Shown piece after piece: positions 53,017 through 63,044 of a stretch of 64,000 nucleotides of DNA. The stretch's first letter is position 1, and every line of letters begins with the position of its first letter. Location of the stretch: NCBI GenBank assembly GCA_963576475.1, contig OY754977.1:28407796-28471795 (forward strand), read 5' to 3'. The notes under the pieces are model-generated. The model saw nothing but the letters and a program-made list of their open reading frames with translations. It did not search any database and had not been told where the DNA came from. The DNA is from Molanna angustata (taxonomy: Eukaryota > Arthropoda > Insecta > Trichoptera > Molannidae). The translations under genes were made by a program, and so were the position numbers.

Positions 53017-53992
53017 TTACATTTCGGATTCCTCTCGGGGTCCCTGCTCCACGTTGCCTCGCCTGATACTGGTTAAATCTTCCGTTGAAAAGATGTATAT
53101 TTTTTGAGAACCATCGTTCTTCCTTAAAAAAATTTTCCCGTTCCGAGTCCAGGAGTATTTGAACTCCAACTCCTTGGCTATTTGTCGTGTTTCATAGAAC
53201 AATTTTTTATTTTTTTATTGTTAAGTGTTCATTTATGAAAATGGGGTTTGCTGGTCCCACGAGTTCAATATCTTGTGTAGATATTTTCTTCTTTTTTGAT
53301 CTAACTGAGGCCAGAAGTGTGTCTCTTTGTATCCTTCGCATAAATTTTATTACGATCGGCTTCGGCGCCGATTTGACTCTTGACCGTGTTCTGCAGACTA
53401 TAAAATCGATTTCTTTCATATCCACGTCATAGCCAACCACCCTCATGAGAGATCTGAATATGTCCGGTAGAGATTCAATTTTGGACTCGTGTACTCCTTT
53501 GATCTCTATATTGTAGAGTTTGGCTGCCTGTTCTTTTTGATCGTTTAAGCTCTCTAATTCAATATTTTTGTTATTTAACAACGCGATCTCTTCTTCCAGG
53601 ACTATCGACATAGGTGCTCCCTCCTCCAGTACTGCAATCCTTCTCTTGAGTTCGGCGTTCTCTGCCTCCAATTCTTCCAACCTGGCGAGTACTTCCTCAA
53701 ATTTTATGTCTGCTGGAGTATTTTTTCCGAGATTTGTAAGCACTCTGGTCGTTTGTGGGCTGAGGTCTCCGCATCCAGACGTCGGTGTTGATGTGCCAGA
53801 TCTCGGGTCCAATGCTCTACATTCTTGACACTTCCAGGATCCCTTTGCAAACTGATTCAGTTGTCGATATTTTTCTTCCGTTGTGCCACCGCAGGAATGG
53901 TGGAAGGCTGCCTTGCACCTTGCACATTTTAGGTATTTCTTAGGACTGAGTATATTATTACACTGAAAACATTTAACTTTTCTTCCTGACAT
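53017..53992 (-). pseudogene. LINE ORF1: PHD finger, coiled coil, C-terminal RRM-like region
   Basis: The start is MSGRKVKCFQCNN (53992); a frame upstream lacks an ATG. Residues about 6-60 form a C4HC3 PHD-type finger (CFQC, CARC, HHSC, CQEC). Residues about 100-160 are a heptad-rich coiled coil (EEVLARLEELEAENAELKRRIAVLEE). The C-terminal part (YNIEIKGVHESK... IDFIVCRTRSR... PIVIKFMRRIQRDTLL) is the nucleic-acid-binding region of such ORF1 proteins. After EHLTIKK an extra A in a poly-A run shifts the frame; the tail LFYETRQIAKELEFKYSWTRNGKIFLRK continues at 53202-53017. ORF1 proteins bind LINE RNA and form the RNP. Confidence 0.85.
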
Positions 53993-54050
53993 AGTGATAA
54001 AAATAAAATGTTTTCGATTACTTCCTTTGTTATTAAGCAAATATTAGCTC

Positions 54051-54370
54051 ACCCACAGTTTTTCGTGACAATATTGCACTATTTTTTGTTTTTCAGCTCC
54101 CACTGACTTCTGGTTTGTATGAAGACACTGGCACACACAATATTCAAAAGAAATTATGGTCTTTTTGGAACTAAAAACAGCTGATGCGGATTTTGTAAAA
54201 AAATACGCCGATAATGATATTTTTTACGCTTGGAAACTGAAAACGTGTACCTTCGATGACTTCGTTGACTACGATGAAGTCCTATAACTAAGCGGATATT
54301 AAGTCATAAGTCATATTAGTTTTACTACCAATGCCCCAGAACTTACAACCCTTCCATTCACACTATCCTC
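54051..54370. other. Short intergenic DNA, possible LINE 5' UTR
   Basis: It lies immediately upstream of ORF1 on the minus strand and may contain the element's promoter and 5' end; no boundary is visible. Confidence 0.35.
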
Positions 54371-54561
54371 ATAATATGATGGGTCGATGGCAGAGCGGTT
54401 AGCGCGCTGGGCTAGCAATCCAGTGGTCGCGAGTTCGAATCCTGCCTCGACCGATTTTGCTCACCTATGGCACAAGCATTTATGCTTAATTTAGGGAATG
54501 TAGGAAGATGTACATGTACTTGTTTAACAAGGATATATTTTTTTTTAAATATTATAATATG
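54371..54561 (+). mobile_element. tRNA-derived SINE family 1, complete, 8-bp target duplication
   Basis: ATAATATG stands on both sides (54371-54378 and 54554-54561). The head folds almost as a tRNA: acceptor GGTCGA/TCGACC, A box GGCAGAGCGGTTAGCGCG, a CTGGG/TCCAG anticodon stem with AGC in the loop (Ala-like), and B box GAGTTCGAATCC. The body (CACCTATGGCACAAGCATTTATGC, GTACATGTACTTGTTTAACAAGG) and a T/A-rich tail follow. The mispaired T stem and the attached body show that it is a SINE, not a tRNA gene. Confidence 0.9.
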
Positions 54562-54800
54562 TATTCAGTTTGATTTTTGCCTCTGAGGATACCGGCTGTG
54601 TTCGGCGAAAGCGCTTAGGTAGGTTCATTAAAATCTTGGGGACACGGAAGGAGCCTCCACGTAGATTGAGTTTCGGTTAACTTCGGAAAAGCAATCGGGC
54701 GTCCCTAGAAACGGCAGAATGCCGGCCAATCCTTCCACCACCGGAGCACCAACCAATATGATGGTGTTCCGGACACGGAAAGTAAGTAAGTATTAAAGTC
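54562..54800 (+). mobile_element. LINE 3' UTR with (AAGT)n tail
   Basis: It ends CCGGACACGGAAAGTAAGTAAGTA, the same end as the R1/Jockey-type fragment at 14.9 kb. The body has CGGCGAAAGCGCTTAGG and GGGCGTCCCTAGAAACGGCAG and no reading frame, so only the untranslated end is here. Confidence 0.65.
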
Positions 54801-55863
54801 TTACTCATTTGTGGATTAAAACTATGTGTTTTTATTTATTTTCAAAAAATATTGTAATTAAAAATCAGTGAATTTGATTTGAGATATCCCTATATTTTAA
54901 ATACCTACGTGGTTATTATAACTTGGGTGAATTAGGTTACATTGGGTGATTTTTTTTTTTATTTCTTTATAATATATATTAACAAATAATAAGAAACCAT
55001 TCACTTTTTGTGAATCAAAGTTTCAAGTTTTACACCATAAAAGTTCGAATCAAAGTTTAAGATAGTTGAAAACTTCAAATATGGATAAACTTTTCCACAC
55101 CCCGAAGTATTGTGGTAAGTTTTTTATAATTGGATTATTGAATGAAAAACTAGGTATAGGTACCTACTTACCAGTGATTCCGTAAGTGTAAAGTTTTATA
55201 AATTTATTGTATCTTGGTATTCAAAAATCGCCTTATTCTGATTCGTTGCAGACTACGAAAACGTCTGTAACCAACGGTCAATGGTGGATAAAAGGATTTT
55301 ATCCGCACGGTGTGACGTGATGAGTCACGTATAAATGCAGTCAACTTTTTGACTTTTCTCTTTTAGGTACTTAGGTACTAAAATTCAGACGGGTAAATTT
55401 AGACGAATCAGAATAGGTCATACTATTTAGAAAAGGATTTATCAAAAGGGCATATCATTTCTATAATGTCAATCTCTCGGGCAGTATCCCACATTCTGAT
55501 ATATTCACTGCTAGTCATGATTGCTACAAGAATTATTTATATAGATGCATAGCGGCGTCAACCTGTGTATTGTTTAAAAAAATAATTTGTTTAGGTACTT
55601 ATTTTAATTTTTGTTTTTATCTAGCAGATTCTGTTTTTTTTCACAACAGTAACAAATTAGGTCCTTCTCCCTTCCTTTCGCGTCACGTGCAAATGTGTGA
55701 AATACAACAAAAAATTAATATTTATATTTATTTATTGTTGCATTGTAGGAAATACTTCTATTATTTAATGTACATCAACTGTGGAAAAGTAATTTGTTTA
55801 TCTTTTTTCATTTCAAAGTGTATTTTTTTTTGTTATTTTTATAAGCTGTATTTGTCCCTTATA
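54801..55863. other. A/T-rich intergenic DNA, possible LINE tail at the right edge
   Basis: CCTTATTCTGATTCGT (near 55231) and its inverted partner (near 55402) may bound a small MITE of about 185 bp; no duplication is seen. The last bases, CTGTATTTGTCCCTTATAT, resemble the LINE 3' end at 42.06 kb (TGTTATTGTCCC), so the following AAAT tract probably grew from such a tail. Confidence 0.4.
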
Positions 55864-56250
<387 letters not shown>

Positions 56251-57169
56251 GGAACATTTTGTATGGTGTAGTGGACTTTTTGCATGCTAATAACACCAAC
56301 TAGAGGCCTTGCAGCATATATGTTCCTATACATGGATTTACTAAGAATTCGGAGTAGAACATTTTATGTGAGTTTTGTGTGTCTGTGTGTGTGTGTGTCC
56401 CTTATAACTTTTGATCCGCTCAATTAACAGAGCCCAAATTTTCATAATATATGAACAATTATAGGCCTACAAAACTTTTATACTCAGAAGTGTGAATTTT
56501 TGTTTCAGTCAGGGGTTATCAACTTTTGAAATTTTGGTTTATTTTTCCATATATCTCAGAAACCGTAAAAGCCAGAACGCTGAAAATTGGCATAAACATA
56601 GACAAATACAAAATCTCAAATTAGTTTTTTTTTTAAAAATCCAGGGTTTCTCAATCATTTTTTATTAAGAAAAATATTTTTTTTATGATAAATTTATGAG
56701 TTTAACTGCCTATATTTCCAGATTTTTTAAGAATATCAAAAAAAAGCCGAAACACCCCAACTAGACAATTTAATTATATATAAAAAATATCCACATTGTA
56801 TTAGCACATCTCAAATATTTTTTAATAAATTTTATAAAAATTGAATTTATTGACGACATTGCTTCATACAATTTGTATGGCAATCGCCTACACACAATAT
56901 CTAAGAAGACTTAATTGTTTGATACTAATCTTCAAACATACATACATACCATCATTCTGTTTTCATATTCTGGGTAGGATCAAAGGACTGACCTCCATTC
57001 TATCCTATCTTGACATACATACATATGTAGGTACATGTGTTGTATAGAAAATCAAATATCTTAAAATATTAAATAATTTGTATTTATGGGATTATAGTTT
57101 GGTACTTATTCTTCAACTATACATACTATCGCTATCGACAGTTGGATCTCATGTGTTGCATGCAACTGG
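56251..57169 (+). mobile_element. Helitron-like element lacking its 5' end
   Basis: It starts at AACATTTTGTATGGTGTAG, the family word beyond the 5' palindrome, and carries all core blocks, short (GT)n, the TATG-rich part, the inverted subterminal word GCTATCGACAGTTGG and the end TGCAACTGG|T. CTGG instead of CTAG keeps the CTRR rule. Confidence 0.75.
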
Positions 57170-57715
57170 TTTATTTAAAGAATATATATTCGATAAGGAG
57201 TACATAGTTGTCATTGATTATTGGGGATATCATTAAACGAAATACCACTTACCAGAAGATTGGCTGTTTGTTTAAGGTAAATATAACAAAATACAATATT
57301 CTCCTTTGACCATACTCGTTGCTTTCGAACGTTGCAATCCTTCATACATGAGTGATTTTTTCTAAATCTGTCGATAAAACAGAAATATTTTTTCTCATAT
57401 TTCTCACAGATCATACGATTGTGCCCATTATTATTGCAATGGATAAATAATGATGGTGACAATTATTAATACGAATCCACTGTAATATAACATGTTCTGC
57501 ATCGTATTTCCCGAGTACCTACCTAAGCCACCTAACCCTCGCAAGGATGCAGATGACATCTCAGTGTGAAACTGATTTATGATACACAGGATCATGTTCG
57601 ATGTCAATTCAACCCATCGTATATCATTTTACATTCATAAAACGTTTGCACACAATCCCCTACATGTTTTGGTAATTTTATCATATCGAATTGATACTTT
57701 TTTTTATAACAGACA
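57170..57715. other. Intergenic DNA, no gene seen
   Basis: A 83-codon minus-strand frame (57211-57462) with Cys and His residues is not recognised. Nothing else is supported. Confidence 0.3.
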
Positions 57716-58030
57716 AAAAATATGTATAAACATCGAATATTCTTTTTTAATTGCATATACGCATACATTAGATTTTTTCCCTTTCGGGAGTCAAATGATA
57801 TTTTTATTGACAAACATTTTTTCAAAATCTCAATAGAGACGAAGTAGGGATATTGTAGAAGACACAGGAACTCGAGGCACCTACAGGGCTTACGACCTGT
57901 CACGCAAGCGCATAAAGTGATCACGTAAACCAGCCGATGACAGGTCGTAAGCCCTGTAGGTGCCTAGAGTTCCCGGTTCTTCTACAATATGTTGAAAAAA
58001 TGTTTGTCAATAAAAATATGTATAAACATC
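57716..58030. mobile_element. Long-hairpin element between 19-bp direct repeats
   Basis: The arms at about 57798-57901 and 57938-58018 are inverted copies with one ~28-bp indel; 27 bp of them (AGGCACCTACAGGGCTTACG onward) are perfect. AAAAATATGTATAAACATC stands on both sides (57716-57734 and 58012-58030), though the right copy overlaps the outer arm. This may be a foldback MITE, but the direct repeats are long for a DNA transposon. Confidence 0.6.
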
Positions 58031-58461
58031 CTTTAGAGATTGCGGCAAATATCTTGAGAAGATCACGTGAGATGCACACAGCGCAGATTTGTGTATATAA
58101 CATGGTTGGTATATTTGTAAAAACTTATTTGCTAAACTGCATTGAGAAAAAAATATTTAAAATAAGGTTTTATATATAATTCATAAACAAATGTACCATC
58201 TTGGGGCAGTACAGTATTAAATCGTTCGGGTAACTTTATTCTTTAATTCATCGATAAACATAATCGATGCATTCTAAATAACAGTTCACCAATTAGACTT
58301 ACTTCACCAACTCAAAATGTGAGTGACGTTGGCCTATCAAATTGTTCAAATGTACATGGCCTTTATCCGATGACCACTTATAAAGTGACCATTTTCCCCT
58401 AATTATTAAAACTATCACAAAAACAGCCGTTAGTTAAAAAGGCCATAATATAAGAAGAGCT

Positions 58462-59189
58462 AATCGGGATGCGATTTCCGTGTTGATAAGGAGGCAAGTA
58501 CTGCCACGAATTAGGCACTAGTTTGTTGCGGTAATGCACTTAAAAACTCGTGTTGAATTCAAGGCAATTAATTATTGAATATGGAACATACAGGTTTGTA
58601 TAGCCATGAAGTTGGCACGCTATTACATTTCGCTCGCATTTCGTCTGTCACTGTCACATTTGTATTTTGTTCACAGATTATAATATGGTAATAAGTAATT
58701 TTGTTTGTCTTTAAGTAATATTGAACTTAAAATTGACAATTTTAAAATTGTAAACTACGAATGAGACAAGGATAATTACAAATGTAAAATTCGATGCTCT
58801 ATATCTTGTGAAGGTAATTACGATGCAAAGTGTGATTATTTCATTAAAAAAGAGTACCAATCTCATACAAAAAAATTGTCTTTATGATTTAATGTAGATT
58901 TGTGTAGATTAATACCTACCTATATTAAAACAAAAAACAATCATACACAAAAAATGCCTCTAACACAGCCTTGTAACGCTCAATCAATACGCATGGTTTA
59001 ATTTATAAACATGTGTACGATTGAAATATGCGTGCCTTGAATTGAACACGTATTAGCAGGAACATTTTGCTGTGTTAAACCGTGTGCATTTGGAGGACAC
59101 GTGCTTTGAGTTCATCACGAGTTTTTAAGTGAATTAGCGCAACAAACAAGTGTCTAATCAACACGGAAAAGTAAAAAAGCAATCGGGAT
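58462..59189. mobile_element. MULE-like MITE with long TIRs and 9-bp target duplication
   Basis: AATCGGGAT flanks a 710-bp element (58471-59180). Imperfect TIRs over 100 bp share TTTCCGTGTTGAT, AGGCACT(A/T)GTTTGTTGCG, CACTTAAAAACTCGTG and TTCAAGGCA-type blocks, with insertions in one arm. Long TIRs with 9-bp duplications suit Mutator-like elements; an 8-bp reading (hAT) cannot be excluded. No coding sequence. Confidence 0.8.
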
Positions 59190-59228
59190 ATATTTAAATA
59201 AACTATAGAAGATTCTACACTATCTATT

Positions 59229-59441
59229 TTGTCATCCGATATTACTCATAAAAATTCAGAACTTATGTCAATCCTCTACAAAGCCGCTGATATTAGTATC
59301 CCGAAGAGAAAAGCAGAATCTAAACCTATTCAATGTGTCCCTTGGTGGGACGATGAATACGCGGAAGCTATCAAAATGAGAAAATTAGCTATGTCAAAGA
59401 ACAGGAAAAATATTATGATACGAAATTTCTTATATGCATAA
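59229..59441 (+). pseudogene. LINE ORF2 linker fragment
   Basis: ELMSILYKAADISIPKRK, VPWWDDEYAEAIKMRKLAMSKNRK resembles the segment between endonuclease and RT in R1/Jockey/I-type LINEs (A-x2-SIP...PWW...E...A+K-x-R). The frame ends after 71 codons and no neighbouring domain remains. Confidence 0.6.
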
Positions 59442-61167
59442 AACACAAAAGAAAATACAAAAAATCCTCGGAAACAAAAAACGCCTTCTTTCCCTTACGA
59501 TTACTTTTACAGAGATATGTAAGTTCCTACCTACACTTTTTCTTTTTCAAAGGTAGAATCCTCACCATAATATTTTGGAAAGTTATATGTATGTATATAT
59601 TATATTTATATGTACGTACCTATGTGGGTATTTTTTTAGTGAGCGCATCAATCAAAAATTAGAAAACTTGGTTAAATATTCTGCATATCGCTTCTTTAGC
59701 GACCAGTGCAAATTAAAAATAGACTTTTTAATATTTTATCATAGTATTTATCATTTTCTCGTAAACATTCCAACAAAATTTGTCACGAATGAGACGTCAA
59801 AATATGTAATTTTTCGAAAGTATATAATTGTTTATTTAAATTTCAGAAGTATAACTTAACGTTTGAGTGAAAAACATTGAGAATACTTAATTTCATTTTA
59901 ATGTTTTTATAAAAATGTAAAAATTTTATAAGGAAATTTGTCATTTTATATATGAACATCGAACTATGTAAAAACTAGCAGAATCTACCGGGAACAAAAC
60001 GCATTAAAATATTCGACGTACCTATTATTATATTTTGTTTCCATGGTTAGACAGAATACAATTTGTCAAGAATCATATTTAAATTTATAGACCTTTGGTA
60101 TAGGTACCTACCTCATGCTTACTTAAATGTTCCATATTTATTCCATACTTATTACAAATATCTGACATTGTTGATTTTTCATTTTTTTTTCGTTTCCATA
60201 GTTACAATCAAATACTCATACTAATATTTCAGAGTGTAATATTTTTGAAGGTAGGTATTATGTAATATAGGTGTATGATTTTTAATTATTTATTTAATAA
60301 TTTTCTAAATTTTCGTTTATTTATATATTTATCTCATTAACGAATTAATTAAAAAAGTAGGTATGTACTTATTTGGAATTCATTCAATGATCCAAGCGGA
60401 TGGGACAAGCGGAAACTTTAAATACTCTTTTCACACTAAATAACAATATTTAAGAACATGGGGGTTATGGCCAACACTGGAGTCTTCATAATGCTTAAAT
60501 TTATTCAAATTATAAAACCACTTTTCAACTCCAATCTTGCTGAAATTTCTTTCCCAGTCCAATCTTACTGAAATTTTAAACAACTTCCCTTTACATTGTT
60601 TGAGACTGAAGGGTCAGTTAAGGACTGAAGGGAAGGGACGCAGGGGACTGTTTAAAAAAAACTAAATTATTTTTGCTATGTATTTTTTATTTTTTTGTAA
60701 TGGATATTTTTTACTCATTCTGAATTTATCATAACAAATAAACAGTTCAAAATTTAGAAAACGATTTTCTTGATACGTTGGCATATTGCTTCACATTTAA
60801 CTTCTCGAGCAACGCCGGGTATAAAAAACTAATATTGAATATCCTTGAACTTTTTTTTTATGGAACATACCATAAGTTTAATTCGTCTCCCACTCCGACC
60901 GTATGCCGTGGACGCTTCTGGTTTAGCGGAAGCGAGGATTGCCAGTAAAATAATTTTACCCATATTAATTTTCACGTTCAAAATATTTCCACAATATAAA
61001 AAATAAATTGAAATGAAAAAGTACAATATGATCATCAAAGGTGTATTTTCAACATTAATTGACAACGTCATTTTCGAAAACGGAATTTTAAACATGGATT
61101 GAGAACAAATATAAAACATTGCTTTCAATTTGTCATAATCGTAATGTCAGTTGTAACCTCACGGCCA
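59442..61167. other. A/T-rich DNA, no clear gene
   Basis: A GACTGAAGGG repeat (about 60605-60650) recalls the 23.7-kb minisatellite on the other strand. A 99-codon minus-strand frame at 60829-61128 has a hydrophobic N-terminal half and a basic end (AYGRSGRRIKLMVCSIKKKF); I do not recognise it and do not call it a gene. Confidence 0.35.
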
Positions 61168-62059
61168 ATTAAGTTGTTTACTTACTTACTCAGTCTCTTC
61201 TTGAGTCCAGTATTGGACAAAGGCCTCCCGCTTGGACTTCCACTGGTCTCTATCCTGTGCCGTTCTTCGCCATTCAGGACCTGCCACTTTTTTATGTCAT
61301 CAGACCATCTGGTCTGGGGCCTTTCCACGCTTCTGCTTCCCGTTCTTGGCCTCCAGTCCATCACAATTTATGTCCATCGTCCATCTGACATCCGAGATAT
61401 ATGACCTGCCCAACTCCACTTTAACTCCGATATTCTTTTGGCCACATCCGCTACTCCTGTGTTCTTCCTAATCCATTCATTAGTTTTGTGGTCCCTTAGC
61501 GAGATATTCAACATTCTTCTTTCCATCGCTCTTTGTGTCACTCTTAGCTTTTCCATCATTTTCTTAGTAAATGCGGATGTTTCAAAGCCGTAAGTGAGCA
61601 CAGGGAGTACACAAGCGTCAAAAACTTTTTTCTTTAAGTGGATTGGGATATTTGTAGATTTAAGAACATTTGATAATTTGCTGAACGAAGCCCATCCAAG
61701 ACCTCTTCTTCTTTCTATTTCAGCTTCTAAATTATATCTTCCCAGTTTCACGGCATTAGAAGACGTTTTCCGAGAATGAGACTGGACGAACTATGGGATC
61801 AACATAAACGGAGAAAAACTGAACAACCTTAGACTCGCTGATGACATTGTCCTATTTGCCAATACAGAGCAAGAAATTAAATTAATGTTAACAGACCTCA
61901 AGAATCAATGCATAAGAGTAGGACTAAAAATGAACATTAATAAGACAAAAATAATGTCCTCTATAGGTTCAGAACCCATAAAAATAGATGGCAGATATTG
62001 GCAGAGTAGAATCATATGTCTACCTTGGTCACACCGTGAAACTGGGAAGATTAAGTTGT
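61168..62059 (-). mobile_element. RTE-type LINE with inverted 5' segment (twin priming), 10-bp target duplication
   Basis: ATTAAGTTGT flanks the insertion (61168-61177 and 62050-62059). The 3' part (about 61178-61758) is minus strand, encodes YNLEAEIERRRGLGWASFSKLSNVL, VLPVLTYGFETSAFT, ELKWSWAGHISRM and RPQTRWSDDIKKW, and ends SK-stop in a (GTAA)n tail. The 5' part (about 61759-62049) is plus strand: DVFRE-DWTNYGINING, LRLADDIVLFANTEQE, VESYVYLGHTVKLGR. Both parts contain CCGTGAAACTGGGAAG, the breakpoint. This is the classic twin-priming product. Stops are present, so it is inactive. Confidence 0.9.
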
Positions 62060-62144
62060 AATGAACAATACAGGAAACATTGGAAAAAAATACTATTTTC
62101 CCTTTAAATACTAATATAAGAGATTTAGAAAGAGAAAACATATT

Positions 62145-63044
62145 TTGGCTGTGGCTTTTAGCAAGCTTCCTTCTATTGAAAGGAAGCAGGATTCATCGGT
62201 AGGTACTTATCCCAAATTAAAGTGCGTGTCAATTTTTTTTAATGACAGTAGTACTCCAATAACAAGAATTGGCTTTCCTGCTTTACCAGCCAAACCTGCC
62301 GTGTGTATCTTCCCTACAAGAGAAGACATATCTTCCTCGAATGAAACAAAACGTGTGTTGAAAACCACGTTAAAGCCCAGTGAGATTGGCGCACAGATTA
62401 CCAGCGTCCGCAATATAAGAGGCAAAGGAATCGTGGTCAATACGGCCACCGCTTCCGACTCCATGAAGCTTCTAAACGCACCGGCTCTTAAAATGTCCAC
62501 GAATTTGAGTGCTCGTTTAGCTTCGAAACGGAACCCAAGAGTTCGTTTCAGCTTTGTTCCGCGTGACATGTCTCACGAAGAATTCTTGGCCCTGGCGTTT
62601 TCGTCAGTCCCAGATATGGGAGTAAATCAGGATGATTTTGTGAAGCATGCTCATTTCAGCCACTTTATGGGACCTCGCAATGGACCTACGTGTGACAGGG
62701 TTTTTGAAGTGCCGCCAGCGATTAGACACAAACTCATTGAGCTCGGAAGAGTCTATGTGGAATGGAGCGTGTGTAAGGTCCGAGACTTCATTCCTATAAA
62801 TGTGTGCTCAAGATGCCGGATGTATGGGCATACAAGTAAGTACTGCAAAGATCCCTCGCGCTGCGGCCATTGTGCTTCTGGTGAGCATGACTTCTCAACG
62901 TGTCCCGTAAAAGACAGTCCACCTACTTGTGCAGTTTGTACTTCTTTTAAAAAACCAGCTTCCCACAAATCTGGCTCTGATCAATGTCCAGCTTTTCAGG
63001 CCTCTTGGAGCCGTGCCCTATTAACTGTTGATTATGGCCTGTAG
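62145..63044 (+). pseudogene. R1-like LINE ORF1 (Gag-like), N-terminus missing
   Basis: About 300 open codons. The first ATG is far inside (DSMKLLN), so the frame is probably truncated at its 5' end, not started at 62145. The middle part (GIVVNTATASDSMKLLNAPAL, RNPRVRFSFVPRDMSHEEFL) resembles the Gag domain of R1/Jockey-type ORF1. Residues about 221-281 contain three Cys-His knuckles: CSRCRMYGHTSKYC, CGHCASGEHDFSTC and CAVC...H...C. They bind the element RNA. The stop TAG overlaps the start of ORF2 by 11 nt. Confidence 0.85.

Larger units (their letters stand above)
46846..54050 (-). mobile_element. CR1/Jockey-like LINE, nearly complete, split by an LTR-like insertion
   Basis: Minus-strand order: ORF1 (53992-53017), a spacer, ORF2 endonuclease and RT (about 52490-50174), then after the 2.8-kb insertion the ORF2 C-terminus (47352-46860) and a 13-base poly(A) tail at 46846-46858. 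Without the insertion the element is about 4.4 kb, a normal length. The reading frame across the insertion point is restored exactly (SFTKHIEH) when insert and duplication are removed. A few shifts and stops show moderate age. Confidence 0.88.

Noticed and set aside
54379..54452. A functional tRNA-Ala gene
   Set aside because: The head folds well, but the T stem is mispaired, a SINE body follows, a target duplication frames the whole unit, and related copies occur nearby.
60829..61128. A small secreted protein gene on the minus strand
   Set aside because: A hydrophobic half and a basic tail are not enough; A/T-rich DNA gives such frames by chance and no relative is recognised.
62145..62460. 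Start of R1-like ORF1 at 62145
   Set aside because: There is no ATG there; the frame is open but probably truncated at its 5' end.
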